Below are positions 45,493-57,625 of a stretch of DNA of 64,000 bases, piece after piece. The first letter of the stretch is position 1; every line of letters starts with the position of its first letter. The DNA lies in contig NC_080677.1 in the NCBI RefSeq assembly GCF_030445035.2, forward strand, positions 101,987,513-102,051,512. Reading direction: 5' to 3'. The notes under the pieces are model-generated. The model made no database searches. It worked only from the letters and a program-made list of their open reading frames with translations, and was not told the DNA's origin. The translations under genes were made by a program, and so were the position numbers. The DNA is from Dasypus novemcinctus. Taxonomy: Eukaryota > Chordata > Mammalia > Cingulata > Dasypodidae.

Positions 45493-45696
45493 TTGCTAAA
45501 AGAAATCAAAGAGGAACTACATAAATGGAAGGATATTCCATGTTCATGGATTGGAAGGCTGTCAATAACAGCTAAAGCAATTTACAGATTCAATGCAATC
45601 AAAATAAAAATTCCAACAGCCTACTTTGCAGACATGGAAAAGCAATCATCCCATTATACTCAGGTTAAGGTGCCCAAATATATGAAGCCATCTTGA
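45493..45696 (+). pseudogene. L1 ORF2 C-terminal-region remnant
   Basis: A 67-codon open segment containing the conserved DIPCSWIGR and IYRFNAI motifs that lie downstream of the RT catalytic core in L1 ORF2p. The usual text between them is shortened, so there is a small internal deletion. The parent protein is the L1 endonuclease/reverse transcriptase; this copy is inactive. Confidence 0.8.
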
Positions 45697-46311
45697 AAAA
45701 TAAGAACAAATTTGGAGGACTCAAAATTCCCAGTCTTGAAAGTTATTGCAAAGCCATAGTAATCAACATAGGATGGTACTAGCACCAGGGCAGACATATA
45801 GACCAGTGAAAATCAAATTAAGAGTTCATAAATCTACTCTCATATTTAAGGCCACCAGATTTTTGACAAGGAAGAAAACAATTCAATTTTGAAAGAATAA
45901 TTTCTTCAACAAATGGTGCTGAGAAAACTGGATCTCCATTTGAAAAAGAATGATGCTACCTCACTCTATATATAAAATGAATTCAAATGTATTAAAGATC
46001 TAAATATAAGAGCCAGAGGTTTAAACCTCCTAGAGAAAATGTAGGGAACTATCTTTAATAACTTTTGTTAAGTAATGTTTTCTTAGATAAGAAGTGCGTG
46101 CAGTGAAATAAAAAAGAGTTAAAAGGAACCTCACCAAATTAATAATTTTTGTGCCTCAAGTGAATTTATCATGAAAGTAAAATGACAACCTAAAAATGGG
46201 AAAAATATTTGCAAACTACACATCTGATAAAGGTTTAATATCCAGAATAAATAAAGAAATTCTCCAGTCAGTAACTAAAGACAAGTAACCCAATTCAAAA
46301 ATTGGCAAAAC

Positions 46312-47880
46312 AGGCCTTTGATATTGATGGTTGTACTTATGAACCTTGTTCTTGTGGAATTGAAACTTAGACTAGTGTTGTGTATTATTGAAGAGTTACC
46401 TCCCAGGGCCTCCTTGCTATGCAGGTGTGCCCTCTCTCTAAGCCCAACTCAGCATATAAATGCACTGACTTCTTCCTTGGCATGGGATATGGCTCCAGGG
46501 GATGAGTCTCCCTGGCACCAAGGGATTATTACCATGTGCTAACTAAAGGATGCATTTGGAAAGAGACCTTGACCAAAATGGGAAATATTAAACACAAATG
46601 AGTATGGCTAAGAGATTTCAAAGTGAGTTGGGGGATCATTCTAGATGTTATGCTTCTGTATATCTCAGGAGGATCAGGCATGGGGTCTTCTGAGGGCTTT
46701 GGGGGCATCTGGACACTATAGGCAGGGCAGACAATCTCAGGAGTTAGTGAGCCTTTTTTTAGAATATATGTTCCCCAGTGTAACAGTTAGACTAATTCAT
46801 AATTTCTCTATACATGACTCTTCTGCCCCTTTTATTTGAACCTATAATTAGCACTATGCTCATAAATGTATGTCCTAGAGACTTGAATGTTCAAGGTTGG
46901 TTGAACCCTGAGTATCAGCAGAATTGATACTCGAGTTCATTGGACTCACCCTGGACAACTAACAAAAGGATAATGATGGGCAATGCCCATCCTACAGAGC
47001 AAAGAGTGTCTACAGCTGCAAACAGGACAATTCCATCCATCTGTCCCATGGGCTCTAAGCCTGCTCTCTATCAGAGTGGGTATCACCATTCCAAGGTCCT
47101 CAGGATTGAGGAATGAACAGACATAAGGGGGGAATGCAAATATGGACTAAGTAGAGGTTGGCGTTTGGATTGGTGTATACTCAGGAGACCTGAATCTCTG
47201 AACTGTCCATGTGATGGCCAGGCCCTGGGCCTCAGCATACTTGCAGCTCCTACCCTCTGGTTTCTTGGACTTACCCTGGCCAGCTGTCAAGGGAGGTGAA
47301 GATGGTCAACCACCACACCAGGGATCCAAGAGAGCCTACAGCTGCAAGCAGGAGAATTGCATCCATCATCCATGTGGAATCTAAACCCTCTCTTGATGTA
47401 GAGGGGGACTGGATATAGCCATCCCAGGTCCACAAGATGGAGGAATAGAGTATGGATTACAGTGGACTTACCGGTGTTCTGCTGGAAATATTGTGATTAG
47501 TAAGGGAAGAAATCGTAGTAGTGATATGGAGAGGGTGGCCACGGTGGCTGCTGATGGTCAGGAGAGGAAAGAAGAGATATGGTGTGGGGGCATTTTCAGG
47601 ATTTGGAGTTGCCCTGGTGGTGCTGCAGGGATGGATGCTGGATGTTGTGTGTTCTGCCATGGCCCACTGGCTGGACTGGGAGAGAGTGTGGACTACAATG
47701 TGGACCACTGTCCATATGCTGCAGTGGTTCTCCAGAATGTATTTGCTGGGTGCAGTGGATGTGCCACAATGATGGAAGAGTTTGTTGATGTGGTAGGGGT
47801 GGCGTGGGTGGGGTGGGAGATATATGGGGACCTCATAGTTTTTTAATGTAACATTTAAAAGAAAATAAAGAAAAAAAAAA
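46312..47880 (+). mobile_element. unidentified inserted element with A-rich end
   Basis: About 1.57 kb inserted into the L1. The L1 text AAATTGGCAAAA before it (about 46300-46311) reappears as AAAATGGGCAAAA (48325-48337), probably a target duplication. It ends in an A-rich tail (47862-47880). An internal diverged duplication is visible: the CTACAGCTGCAARCAGGA segment occurs at about 47010 and 47335. No recognised protein. A segment near 46603-46650 resembles 61165-61240. Family unknown to me. Confidence 0.5.
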
Positions 47881-48262
47881 TAGTTAGTGGTCACCAGAGG
47901 TTCTGAGTGGAAGAGGGAAGAATAGGTATAACACAGGGCATTTGGGGGACAATCGAATTGTTCCAGATGATATTGCATTAATGGATACAAGTCATTATAC
48001 ATTTTGTCAAGGCTTATAAAATTGTGTGTTACAAAGTGTAAACTATTATGTAAACTATAGACCATGGTTAGTAGCAATGCTTCAATATGTGTTCATCAAT
48101 AGTAACAGATGCACCACACTAATGAAAGATGTTGTTAATGGGGGAAATTGTGGGAGGGGGAGAAGGTGAGGGATATGGGACTCACCCTAAATTTTCAATG
48201 TAACATGTAATCTAAAGATTATTTTAAAATAAAATAAAAAATAAATAAATAAAATGTTTAAA
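47881..48262 (+). mobile_element. L1 3' end
   Basis: GGTCACCAGAGGTTCTGAGTGG, then TGTAAACTATAGACCATGG, then CACCACACTAATGAAAGATG: standard L1 3' UTR text with an AT-rich tail. It abuts the preceding element and may be part of the same insertion. Confidence 0.65.
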
Positions 48263-48324
48263 TAAAGACAAAAAAAGAAGTGTCATAAACTTTCTTGTTC
48301 AGTATATAAAAATAAAGCTGATTA

Positions 48325-49405
48325 AAATGGGCAAAATACTTCAATAGACGTTTCTCCAAAGAAGAGCTACAAATAGACAAAAAGCAATGAAAAGATGCTC
48401 AATGTTATTAGGCATTAGGGAAATGCAAATCAAAACAGCAATGAGATACTATTTCACGCCCACTGGAACAGTAACTATAAAAAAGTGGAAAAACACAAAT
48501 GTTGGAGAAGATGTGCAGAAATAAGAACATTCATTCATCTTTGTTGGGAATGTAGAATAGTGCAGCAGATATGGAAGAACCTTTGACAGTTCCTCAGAAA
48601 TCTAAGTATAGAACTTCCATATGACCCGGTCTCACTTCTATGTATATACCCAAACGAATTGAAAGCAGGGATTTTAACGGACATTTGCACACTCGTGTTC
48701 ATAGCAGCATTATTCACAATTGCCAAAAGGTGGAAACAACCTATGTGTCCATGAACCAATTAATAGATAAACAAAATGTCATATATACACACAATGGAAT
48801 ATTACTAAGCGCTGAAAATGAATGAAGTTCTGATACATTCAACAACTTAGTTGAACTTTGGAAACATCACATTGAGAGAGTAAGCCAGACATAAAGGACA
48901 AATATTGTATGATCTCACTAATATGAAATAATTAGAATCTAAGCAAAGTCATAGAGTCAGAATCTAGAATATAGATTACCAGGAAATGGGAGGGCGGTAG
49001 GGAATAGGGAGTTAAAGCTTTACATTTACAAATTTCTATTTGGGACAATGGAAAATTTCGGTTAGTGTTGATTCATTGCACATCACTGTGAACATAATTA
49101 ACACTGAATTATATTTTTGAATGTAGTTAAAAGGGTATATTTTAGGTTCTATATATGTTACTAGAACCAAAAAGTTTTTTAAAAGAATGAAACTGCTCAA
49201 TAGAGTGAACCCTAAGTTAAACCATGGACTACAGTTAATAGTACAAGTATAAAAATATAATTCCACCAACTGTGATAAATGTACCACACCAATGCAAGAT
49301 GTTGATATTAATAATAGAGTGGTATATGGGAATCCTGTATTTTAAGCATGATTCTTCTGAAAATCCACAATTTCTCTAATAAAAATCAATCAATAAATAA
49401 ATGGA
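48325..49405 (+). mobile_element. L1 3' end, continuation of 42700-46311
   Basis: Resumes with AAATGGGCAAAATACTTCAA and runs through GGAAATGCAAATCAAAACAG, GCAGCATTATTCACAATTGC and the 3' UTR to CTCTAATAAAAATC. Confidence 0.85.
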
Positions 49406-49915
49406 ATGGAAGCCCAACCCTCAAGCTGAATCCAGTGTTTTCCAAGTTTTCATCTTTATAGTAAATCTTCCAGTAAATCACAAAATAAGACAATAATGAC
49501 AACAACAACAACAACAAAAATCCTCAATCCTTCTCTGGATTTGGGATCTTTAACCTCTTGAACCTTGATTATCAGCAGCTTTCAATTCTCATTGGGAGAT
49601 TAAAGACTCATGTAAAATAGGAAAAAAGGAGGGGAGGTTTAAAGGTTTAAAGTGAATGTGAGAAGGGAAAGGAGGGGAAGAAAAGAGAACAGTCATTGTT
49701 AAAGGAGACACCAATAAAACATTTTTAGTACTATCTGTGGCACATTTATTGTAATCTTGGCTATATTACACCATTTCGTAAAACAAAACTGCCCTTGAGG
49801 GGCAGTTCTGAGAGACCAGGATTAAATAGAATGTGATCTTTATGTTCTCTTCTCATTGTAGCCTCTAAGATACATCATTTTTTCCATATGACAAAATAAA
49901 TTCAAAATTAGATAT
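49406..49915. other. no recognised feature
   Basis: Contains a short (AAC)n run at about 49497-49515. Otherwise plain. Confidence 0.5.
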
Positions 49916-49917
49916 TT

Positions 49918-50128
49918 GTGGGAAAGGATGTAGCTCAAGCAGTTGAGCGCCTGCTTCCCGTGTATGAGGTCCTGGATTCAATCCCTGGTACTTCATAAGA
50001 AAACAAGACACAAACGAACAAATGAAAAAAACTCTCATTGGGGGGGCGGATGTAACTCTGGTTAAGCGCCTATGTCCCATCTATGAGGTCCTGGGTTCAC
50101 TCCCCAGTACCTCCTAAAAAAAAAAAAG
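49918..50128 (+). mobile_element. dimeric short tRNA-derived SINE
   Basis: Monomers at 49920-50000 and 50041-50115, with linker AAAACAAGACACAAACGAAC-type sequence and an A tail. Possible short duplication ATATTTGT / CTATTTGT at the ends. Confidence 0.82.
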
Positions 50129-50129
50129 C

Positions 50130-52520
50130 TATTTGTTACTTAAGGGTGATAGTTCCAACCCTTTTAAGTCTCTATCTTAATAAACTCTGATAAGATTTTT
50201 AACTCATTCATAGGAAAAAAAATGCAATCTGCAATCTAGAAAGTGCTCTATTTAGATGCCTCAAATCCTTATAGGTTCCTGATGCCTTAAACAGATAAGA
50301 GGAAATATACCCATTATATTTTCTTTTGAAGGTGAGCTCATATATTTTTCTTTAATAGCATTTATCTTCAGCATTGGTAAATGTGTTGGGTTGCATTTGA
50401 TGCAATGGAGTACCTATTGCCTTTGGACAAAGGAAATTTATCAATACATATATATGTTTTCTGCTTGTGTTTGACTAAGATGGCCATTTGGGTCTTTAAT
50501 CTCATATGTAACCCTGACTTTGGCAATTCATTGAAATAAAATTCAAAATTCATCTGACTGGTCAAAGGAATAGAAACACTACCTACTGCTAATAGAAGGC
50601 CAACTGTGACCTTATAGCCCATGTTTTGACCTATGTACAGTGTCAACTTCATGATGCAAGGCACTTAGTAATTATAGAGGTAATTGTTACTCTTCTTAAA
50701 TTTGGACTTAATTTGTTCCTAAGCTTTTTTGGCTATTAGTATTAGGAAGCCAAGCTACTGTAATCACAGAGTTGGGATTGGTCTTAGGTTTATAATGCTG
50801 GTAAATTGAGTTGAATTCAAGTCAGACATCACTGAGCTCAGTGGGGGGTGGGGAGGGGGAGAGTTGACAATTGGAAGCTACTGTGTTTTTAGTTGCTATC
50901 TAGATTTTTAGAGTGCCCTCAAGCATTTATTCAATTACCAAGTTTCAGTCATATCTGGTCATGTCAGTGCTTTAGGCTAGGCTATAGAACACCTGCTTGG
51001 CTTCTGAATAATAGTACTACTTGCTCTCTCTGGCTTCTGGATGACAAGCATCAGTTTTTGTTAGGACATATTCATGGCATCATTGGCTATAATTTTGAGT
51101 TTACTGACATTCAAATATATCAAGTTCATTTATATTAATTAATTCAGTTAGCATGTATCTATCAAATACCAATTAAATGGCTCTGAAAATTGAACAATAA
51201 ATTAATCGTACCATTAAAGGTATATTATATAAGTTCTTTAATAATGCCTCTGTGGTATACAAAGACACTAGAATGTCATTACAGGCACATTCACATTCTT
51301 TCCCAAGAAATTATTTTCCAAGAATGTTACCTGTTTTTAATAAAATGTGCTTGGTATTGATAGAACTATCATGAATTTAAAAAGACAAAGTTTTAATTTT
51401 TTAAGCATATAAATGTAACTTGCTTAAGGATTCACTATTTAGAATTTATGTTTAATCAGACAATGGTTTTCTAGCTTCTTAACCATATTACTCCCTAATT
51501 ATATCATGGCACAACTGGACAAAAACTTTTACTACATAGCATGTGTAAATTATATTTCTAAGTTCCACACAGCAATTAAAATAAAATTTGATTTTAGGGA
51601 TTGCTTTTGAGAGGTACTTATATTTATTTCGTTTTTCTTTTCCCTTTTCTCCCTTCCTTCCCACTCTAAGCAAAAGGGATAAGATTCACAAAAATAGTGT
51701 AACAAAATTCAAACATGAATTTCTTTATAATTTTGAAGCCATTAATTCTAGTATATTTTATAACATTTGTAAAGAGAAATGACTAATTTTAAAATTTTTA
51801 TGGTAAATGCTGAATTTCCTTGAAAATGGTACCTTAAAATTTATCTTTCACCTGTATTACACTTGAGAAATTAATCAATTTAACAAAATGCTTAACACTG
51901 AAAGCAACTGTGATGAAGGCTTGTTTTGCCACTGGGTCTTTAAACTCATTTTAAATGCTGAGTTAGAAATTTATAACATTCTTATGTCAATTTCTCTTGC
52001 TATCTAATCTCTGTCACAAGCTTTTGAATTTGTTGGGGTTAAAACAACAAAAGCACATACCCATAAACATGCACACACTTACATAGGTTCCTCTTCTCAA
52101 TTACACAACAGTATCTCAAAAGACTTCGACTGACTGGGCAAAGAGCTATCTTTTCTCACCCAATAGGTTAAATACTACAGTGCACTAAGATGGTCTGGGG
52201 CAACATCTTATCAACAGATATTTTAGAAGAAAATTTTCAGAGCCTCATTTCAAAAGTCAATTATTGCTTTTTCTTTTTATTGTATCTCCAGGTAGGGAAG
52301 ATATGTTAAGTCTTTCTGTATAGAAGTTGTGTAATATGTCACACTTTTAAGACTATCTTAGTTTCGTGAGTAGTTTGTTTGTCAATTAGTTGTGCCTGCT
52401 AGTGGATACACAGATGAAGGCTTAGCAATTTCTTTAGTTTTGAGGATCTCCAGTCCATGCAAAACTATATGTAGGGATATTACTGACAAAGTTAAGATCA
52501 AGGTAGGGGAAGGAAGAAGG
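50130..52520. other. no recognised feature over 2.4 kb
   Basis: AT-rich DNA without named repeats or credible coding frames (longest about 98 codons, no domain). It is the longest apparently unique stretch here. Confidence 0.45.
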
Positions 52521-52524
52521 GAGA

Positions 52525-52592
52525 AAAATAATAATAATAATAATAATAATAATAAGAAGAAGATGATGAAGACGAAGAAGAAGAAGAAAGGA
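52525..52592. repeat. (AAT)n then (AAG)n microsatellite
   Basis: About 10 AAT units followed by GAAGAAGATGATGAAGACG and several AAG units. Confidence 0.95.
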
Positions 52593-52934
52593 AAGGAAAA
52601 GTTGAAGGAAAAAGAAATTCATGGAATCATGGAATACAACTTTTCTTGTTGAATCAAGCATTTGATATCTATTTCTGGCCAGCTCTTCATAAGATATTTT
52701 TTTATCTTAAGAAATTTTATCTTAAGAAATTTCCTAGAAAAAAGTTTTGCTTGAAGGTGACTTTCTTGCCTGAAAACGTGTATAAATTTTTGTTTTAAGA
52801 GAATAAATATGCACATGGATTTTTATCCTTTGAAAGGGGCTTATTTTGATCTCTTAAAAGTTTGCTCAAAACTTTTACATGTGATTCATATAATGTGTAA
52901 CTGGTGGTCAATGTCAGTCTTTGGTTTAAATTAT
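52593..52934. other. no recognised feature
   Basis: AT-rich sequence with a short internal duplication of TATCTTAAGAAATTT near 52703-52733. Confidence 0.45.
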
Positions 52935-54543
52935 AAACTATTAAATTCTGGATATCCATATGCAAAAGACTGAAAGAGGACCCCTATCTCACACCATATA
53001 TGAATATTAACTCCAATTTATAATAAAGACCTACATATAAGAGCTAGGTCCATAAAACTCCTAGAAGATAATGTAGGGAAGCATCTGCAACATCTTGTAG
53101 TAGACAATGGTTTCTTAGACTTTACATCCAAAGCACAAGCAACAAAAGAAAAATAGATGAATGGGATGTCTTCAAAATTAAAAACTTCTGTGCTGCCAAG
53201 GACTTTTTCAAGAAAGTGAAAAGTCAGCCTACTCATTAGGAGAAATTATTTGGAAACCACATATCTGAAAAGGGCTTAATATCCAGAATATATAAAGAAA
53301 TCCTACAACTGAAAAATAAAAAGATGAACAACCCAATTTAAAAACGTGCCAAAGACTTGACTAGACATTTTTCCAAAAAGAAAATACAAGTGGCTAAAAA
53401 GCATGAAAAGATGTTCAATATTGTTGGCTATTAGTAGCTATTAGGGAAGTACAAATCAAAATCACAAAGAGATATCATTTCACATCTACTAGAATGGCCA
53501 CTGTTTTGTTTTGTTTTGTTTTTTTAAAGGGAAAGCTACAAATGTTGGAGAAGATGTGGAAAAATAGGAATACTCATTCACTGCTGGTGGGAATGTAAAA
53601 TGATATAGCTGCTATGGAAAACAGTTTGGCAATTCCTCAAGAAGCTAAGTATGGAATTGCCATATGATTCAGCAATCTGGCTACTATGTATAAAGCCAAA
53701 AGAACTGAAAGCAGGGAGGCAGACATTTGCACACCAACATTCATAGTGGCATTAGTCACAATTGCCAAAAGATAGAAGGAATCCAAGTGTTTATCAATCA
53801 ATAAATGGATAAACAAAATGTTATATATATATATATATGATGGAATATTATTCAGCTGTAAGAAGCAATGAAGTCCTGATGTATATATCTTGAGGACATT
53901 AGGTTGTGAGAAACAAGCTAGACAAAAAAGGAAAAATAATGCATGATCTCACTAATATGAACTAATTATAATAAGTAAGGTCATGAAGTTAGAATCTAGA
54001 ATGTAGGTTTCTAGAAGATAGAATGGGTGTAGAAAATGATGAGCTGGCACTTAATTTGTGAAGAATGTCTAATTAGGTTAATTTTAAACATTTGGAAATG
54101 GATAAAGGTGACAGAGGCACAGTATCGTGGGTGTAATTAACAGCTTTGGATTATGGGTGTGATTGTGGTTGAAAGGGGATGTTTTGGGTCATGTATGTTA
54201 CTAGAATGAAAGAGGATAAAACATGGGACTGGACTATATAACAAAATGTGCACGATGACTCTGGTTAGTAGTACAAATGTAAGAATGTTCTTTCATGAGC
54301 TATAACAAAATACATCACTCTTACAAGGTGTTAATAATAGGGTGGTATATGGGAAAAATAAATCTAATGCAAACTATGGATTATAGTTAAGCAATATTTT
54401 AATATTCTTTCATCAATTGTAATAAAGGTAGCATACAGATGCAAAGTGGCAACAATAAGGAAGTACATAGAACGTTGTATTTTTAGATGACTTTTTGGTA
54501 AACCTATAACCTCCCTAAATAAAAAAATAATAATTTAAAAAAA
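52935..54543 (+). mobile_element. 5'-truncated L1 (ORF2 3' end and 3' UTR)
   Basis: Starts in ORF2 C-terminal text (GAAAGAGGACCCCTATCTCA) and continues through TAGGGAAGTACAAATCAAAA, GAGAAGATGTGGAAAAATAG, GGCATTAGTCACAATTGCC and the 3' UTR to CCTCCCTAAATAAAAAAA. A (TA)n of about 10 units lies at 53823-53838. Better preserved than the neighbouring L1 scraps. Confidence 0.88.
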
Positions 54544-54838
54544 CCATTATGCTAAGTGAAAGAAACCATATACAAAGTTTGTATACATTTGTATAAAATT
54601 TAAATATAATCTATAGAGACAAAACTAGATTAGTAGTTATGTAGAAATGGGGAAGGATAGAGGGATTAAGTGGTAATTGCTAAAGGGCACGGGGTTTTTA
54701 TTTTTGGAGAAATGAAAATGTTCTAAAATTGATTGTGGTGATAAATGCACAACTTTTTGATTATACTAAAAGCCATTGCTTGTACACTTTGAATGAACTC
54801 TATGGTAGACAATAGAACTGCTTTTAAGAAAAGAACAC
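54544..54838 (+). mobile_element. older L1 3' end
   Basis: TATGCTAAGTGAAAGAAACC, TTAGTAGTTATGTAGAAATG and AAAATTGATTGTGGTGATAA are L1M 3'-terminal landmarks. The preceding L1 appears to have landed within or beside it. Confidence 0.7.
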
Positions 54839-54841
54839 AGA

Positions 54842-55080
54842 GGAGCAGATATGGCTCAAGTGGTTGAGTTCCTGCCTCCCACATGGGAGGTCCTGGGTTT
54901 GGTTTCTGGTGCTTCCTGAAAAATAAAAAACAAACAACAAGCAAAACATGAAAAAAACAACTCAGGGAAGCCAGTGTGGCTCAGTGATTGAGTGCCAGCT
55001 TCCCACATATGAGGTGTCTCAGGTTCATCCCTCCAGTACATAAAAAACAACAACAACAAAAAAAAACCACAAACATAAAA
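54842..55080 (+). mobile_element. dimeric short tRNA-derived SINE
   Basis: Monomers at 54842-54920 (GGAGCAGATATGGCTCAAGT start) and 54966-55042, with linker AACAAACAACAAGCAAAACA and an A/C-rich tail. Confidence 0.85.
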
Positions 55081-55177
55081 ATACAAAACTCTAAAATAGT
55101 TTTTTAGTAGATTCTGATCAGTTAAAGTAGGCATCCGATTTAGTATAGTTCAGGGGCCCACTTTTTCAAGTGCACTT

Positions 55178-55550
55178 GTTTTTTTTGTTTTTTTAATTTA
55201 AAGATTCATTTTTTAATTTATTATTCTCACCTTCCCACCCCCCGCCCCAGTTGTCTGCTCTCTGTGTCCATTAGCTGTGTGTTCTTCTGTGTCTGCTTGT
55301 ATTCTTATCAGCGGCACTGACAATCTGTGTCTCTTTTTTGTAGCATCATCTTGCTGCGTCAGCTCTCCATGTGTGTGGCCCTACTCCTGGGAAGGCTGCA
55401 CTTTTTTTCACATGGGGTGGCTCTCTTATGTGGCGTACTGCTTGTGCGTGGGGTTCCCCTACATGGGGGACACCCCTGTATGGCACGGCACTCCTCACGC
55501 GCATCAGCACTGCGCATGGGCCAGCATCACCACACGGGTCAGGAGGCCCT
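55178..55550 (-). mobile_element. DAS-type SINE, 5'-truncated
   Basis: The tail lies at 55178-55240, the body is in reverse order, and it stops at 55550 within the region just after the tRNA-like head. Flanked by GTGCACTT at 55170-55177 and 55551-55558, so truncation happened at insertion. Confidence 0.88.
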
Positions 55551-57406
55551 GTGCACTTCTAAGACAATTTTATTCAGCTGAAAAGTTCCCCATAAAGGTC
55601 ATTGTAATTCTAAATTATACTTGTGGATGTTTTGCTATTATTTAAGTAAGTGCATAATTCTTTTTTTAACAAATCAATTTTATTAACACATATTAATAAA
55701 GCATACAATACATCCAAAGTGTAAAATCAATGGTATTTGGTATAATCATATAGTTGTACATTCATCACAGCATTCATTTTTAGAGCATTTTCATTATTTC
55801 AATTATAATAATAAACAAACAAACAAAATTCTTCACCCCTCAATCTCTCTATTCTTTCCCTGCTGTACATAGTTGCTATTTCTGGCTCTTCTTGAAAAAT
55901 TAACTTGTTTATTAAGCAGCTTTATTGGGATATATTTATATACCATATGATCTAACCAAAGAGTATAATCAATCGCTTTTCATATAATCACAATGTTGTG
56001 CATTCATCACCACAAAATTTTTAAAACAATTTCATTAGTCCAAAATGAAAAATTCCACACCCCTTAGCAGTCCTTATCCAGTCCTAGATAATCACTAATC
56101 TAACTTAATATTTATAAATTGATTTATATTTACTTTTTTTATATAAATAGAATCATACAATATGTAGTACATTGTGTCTGGATTCTTTCACTTAGCATAA
56201 TTTTTAGGTCTGATACTGACATTTGTAGTGTTATCATACATTTGTTCTATTTCAAAGAAAAACAATCTTATATATGCAATTTTACCCATGTTCCAATTTC
56301 ACATGTGGTTTTACTATGCTATACAGTTACATGTTACATTTGTTTAGCTATCTTTTTAGTAATATATATTACCTTAGACTTTCCCTTAAACTCTTTTCAT
56401 GCCCACATAATAGCATTGTTAGTTACAGACATTATATTGGACTTCCACCTTTTTCATTCACTTCCAAAGATTAACATGCATCATTTTTTACCAATTCTGC
56501 ATGCGTTAACCCTCAGCTTTCCATTCTCTGACCATATTCTATTTTCTAGTGATCTATATTCAAGTTATTAACACCATGAGATTACATAATATATTTATTT
56601 CATAGTAGTGTAATCATACAGTATTTGTCCTTTCGTGTATGGCTTTCTTCACTCAACATAATGTCCTCTAGGTTCATCCATGTTGTCATATGCTTTATGA
56701 CTTCATTTCTTCTTATAGCTGCATAATAGTCCATCATGTGTATATACCACAATATGTTTATCCATCAGTTGGTGGATACCTCACTGAGTTGTTTCCATCT
56801 TTTACCAACTGTGAATAATGCTGCTATGAACATCGGTGTGCAGATGTCTGTTCATGTCACCACTCTCAGTTCTTCTGGGTATATACCTAATAGTGATATT
56901 AACAGGTAACATGGCAAGTCTATATTCAAGTTCATTAGGATCTGCCAAACAGTCATCCAAATAATTGTGCCATTCTACAGTCCCACCAACAGTGAATAAG
57001 TGCTCCTACTTCTTCACATCTCTCCAACACCTGTGGCTCCCTGTCTTTTTAATAGTGGCCATTCTAATAGATGTGAAATGATATCTCATTGTAGTTTTGA
57101 TTTGCATTTCCTTAATCACTAGGGATGTTAAACATTTTATCACGTGTTTTTTTGCCATTTGCAATTCTTCTTTGGACAATTGTCTATTCAAGTCTTTTGC
57201 ACATTTTTTAATTGGGTCATTTGCCTTTTTATTGAGTTGTAGCATCTCCCTGTATATCATGGATATTAAACCCTTATCGGATATGAGATTTCAAAATATC
57301 TTCTCCCTTTGAGTCAACTGCCTTTTCACCCTTTTGATAAAGACCTTTGAGGTACAAACATGTTTAATTTTGAGGAGGTTCCGTTTATCTATTTTTCTTT
57401 TGTTGT

Positions 57407-57625
57407 TCATGCTTTGGGTGCAAGGTCCAAGAAACCACCATCTACCCTAATGTCTTTAAGACTTCTGCTGGCTTCATAAAATATGTTGGGTAATTTTTCC
57501 TCCTCTTCAATCTTTTGGAATAGTTTAAACAGGATATGTGAAAATTCTCGAAATGCTTGGTAGAATTCACCTGTGAAGCAATCTGATCCTGGATTTTTCT
57601 TCATTGGGAGATTTTTGATGACCAA
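57407..57625 (-). pseudogene. L1 ORF2 RT fragment ending at an internal deletion
   Basis: A 72-codon segment carrying FTGEFYQ and KLFQKIEEEEKLPN, the N-terminal part of the L1 reverse transcriptase. The frame then jumps to FLDLAPKA-type text from the far C-terminal part of ORF2. The RT catalytic core is therefore deleted. The parent protein nicks target DNA and primes reverse transcription there; this copy cannot. Confidence 0.85.

Larger units (their letters stand above)
42700..46311 (+). mobile_element. old L1, ORF2 (endonuclease to RT), 5' part of a split copy
   Basis: Plus-strand translation gives endonuclease-end segments (FSKIDHFL near 43110) and RT text (fragments around 44380-44560). 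At 45493-45660 it gives [14 protein letters not shown] and [11 protein letters not shown], typical of L1 ORF2. It contains stops and deletions throughout. Two SINE dimers are inserted (43405-43862; 44790-44988). The element continues at 48331 after an insertion. Confidence 0.8.

Noticed and set aside
47457..48077. 206-codon minus-strand frame, the longest in the window
   Set aside because: It runs antisense across the junction of two repeat segments and through an A-rich tail. Composition is H/P/S/T-rich with no domain, so it is a chance frame.
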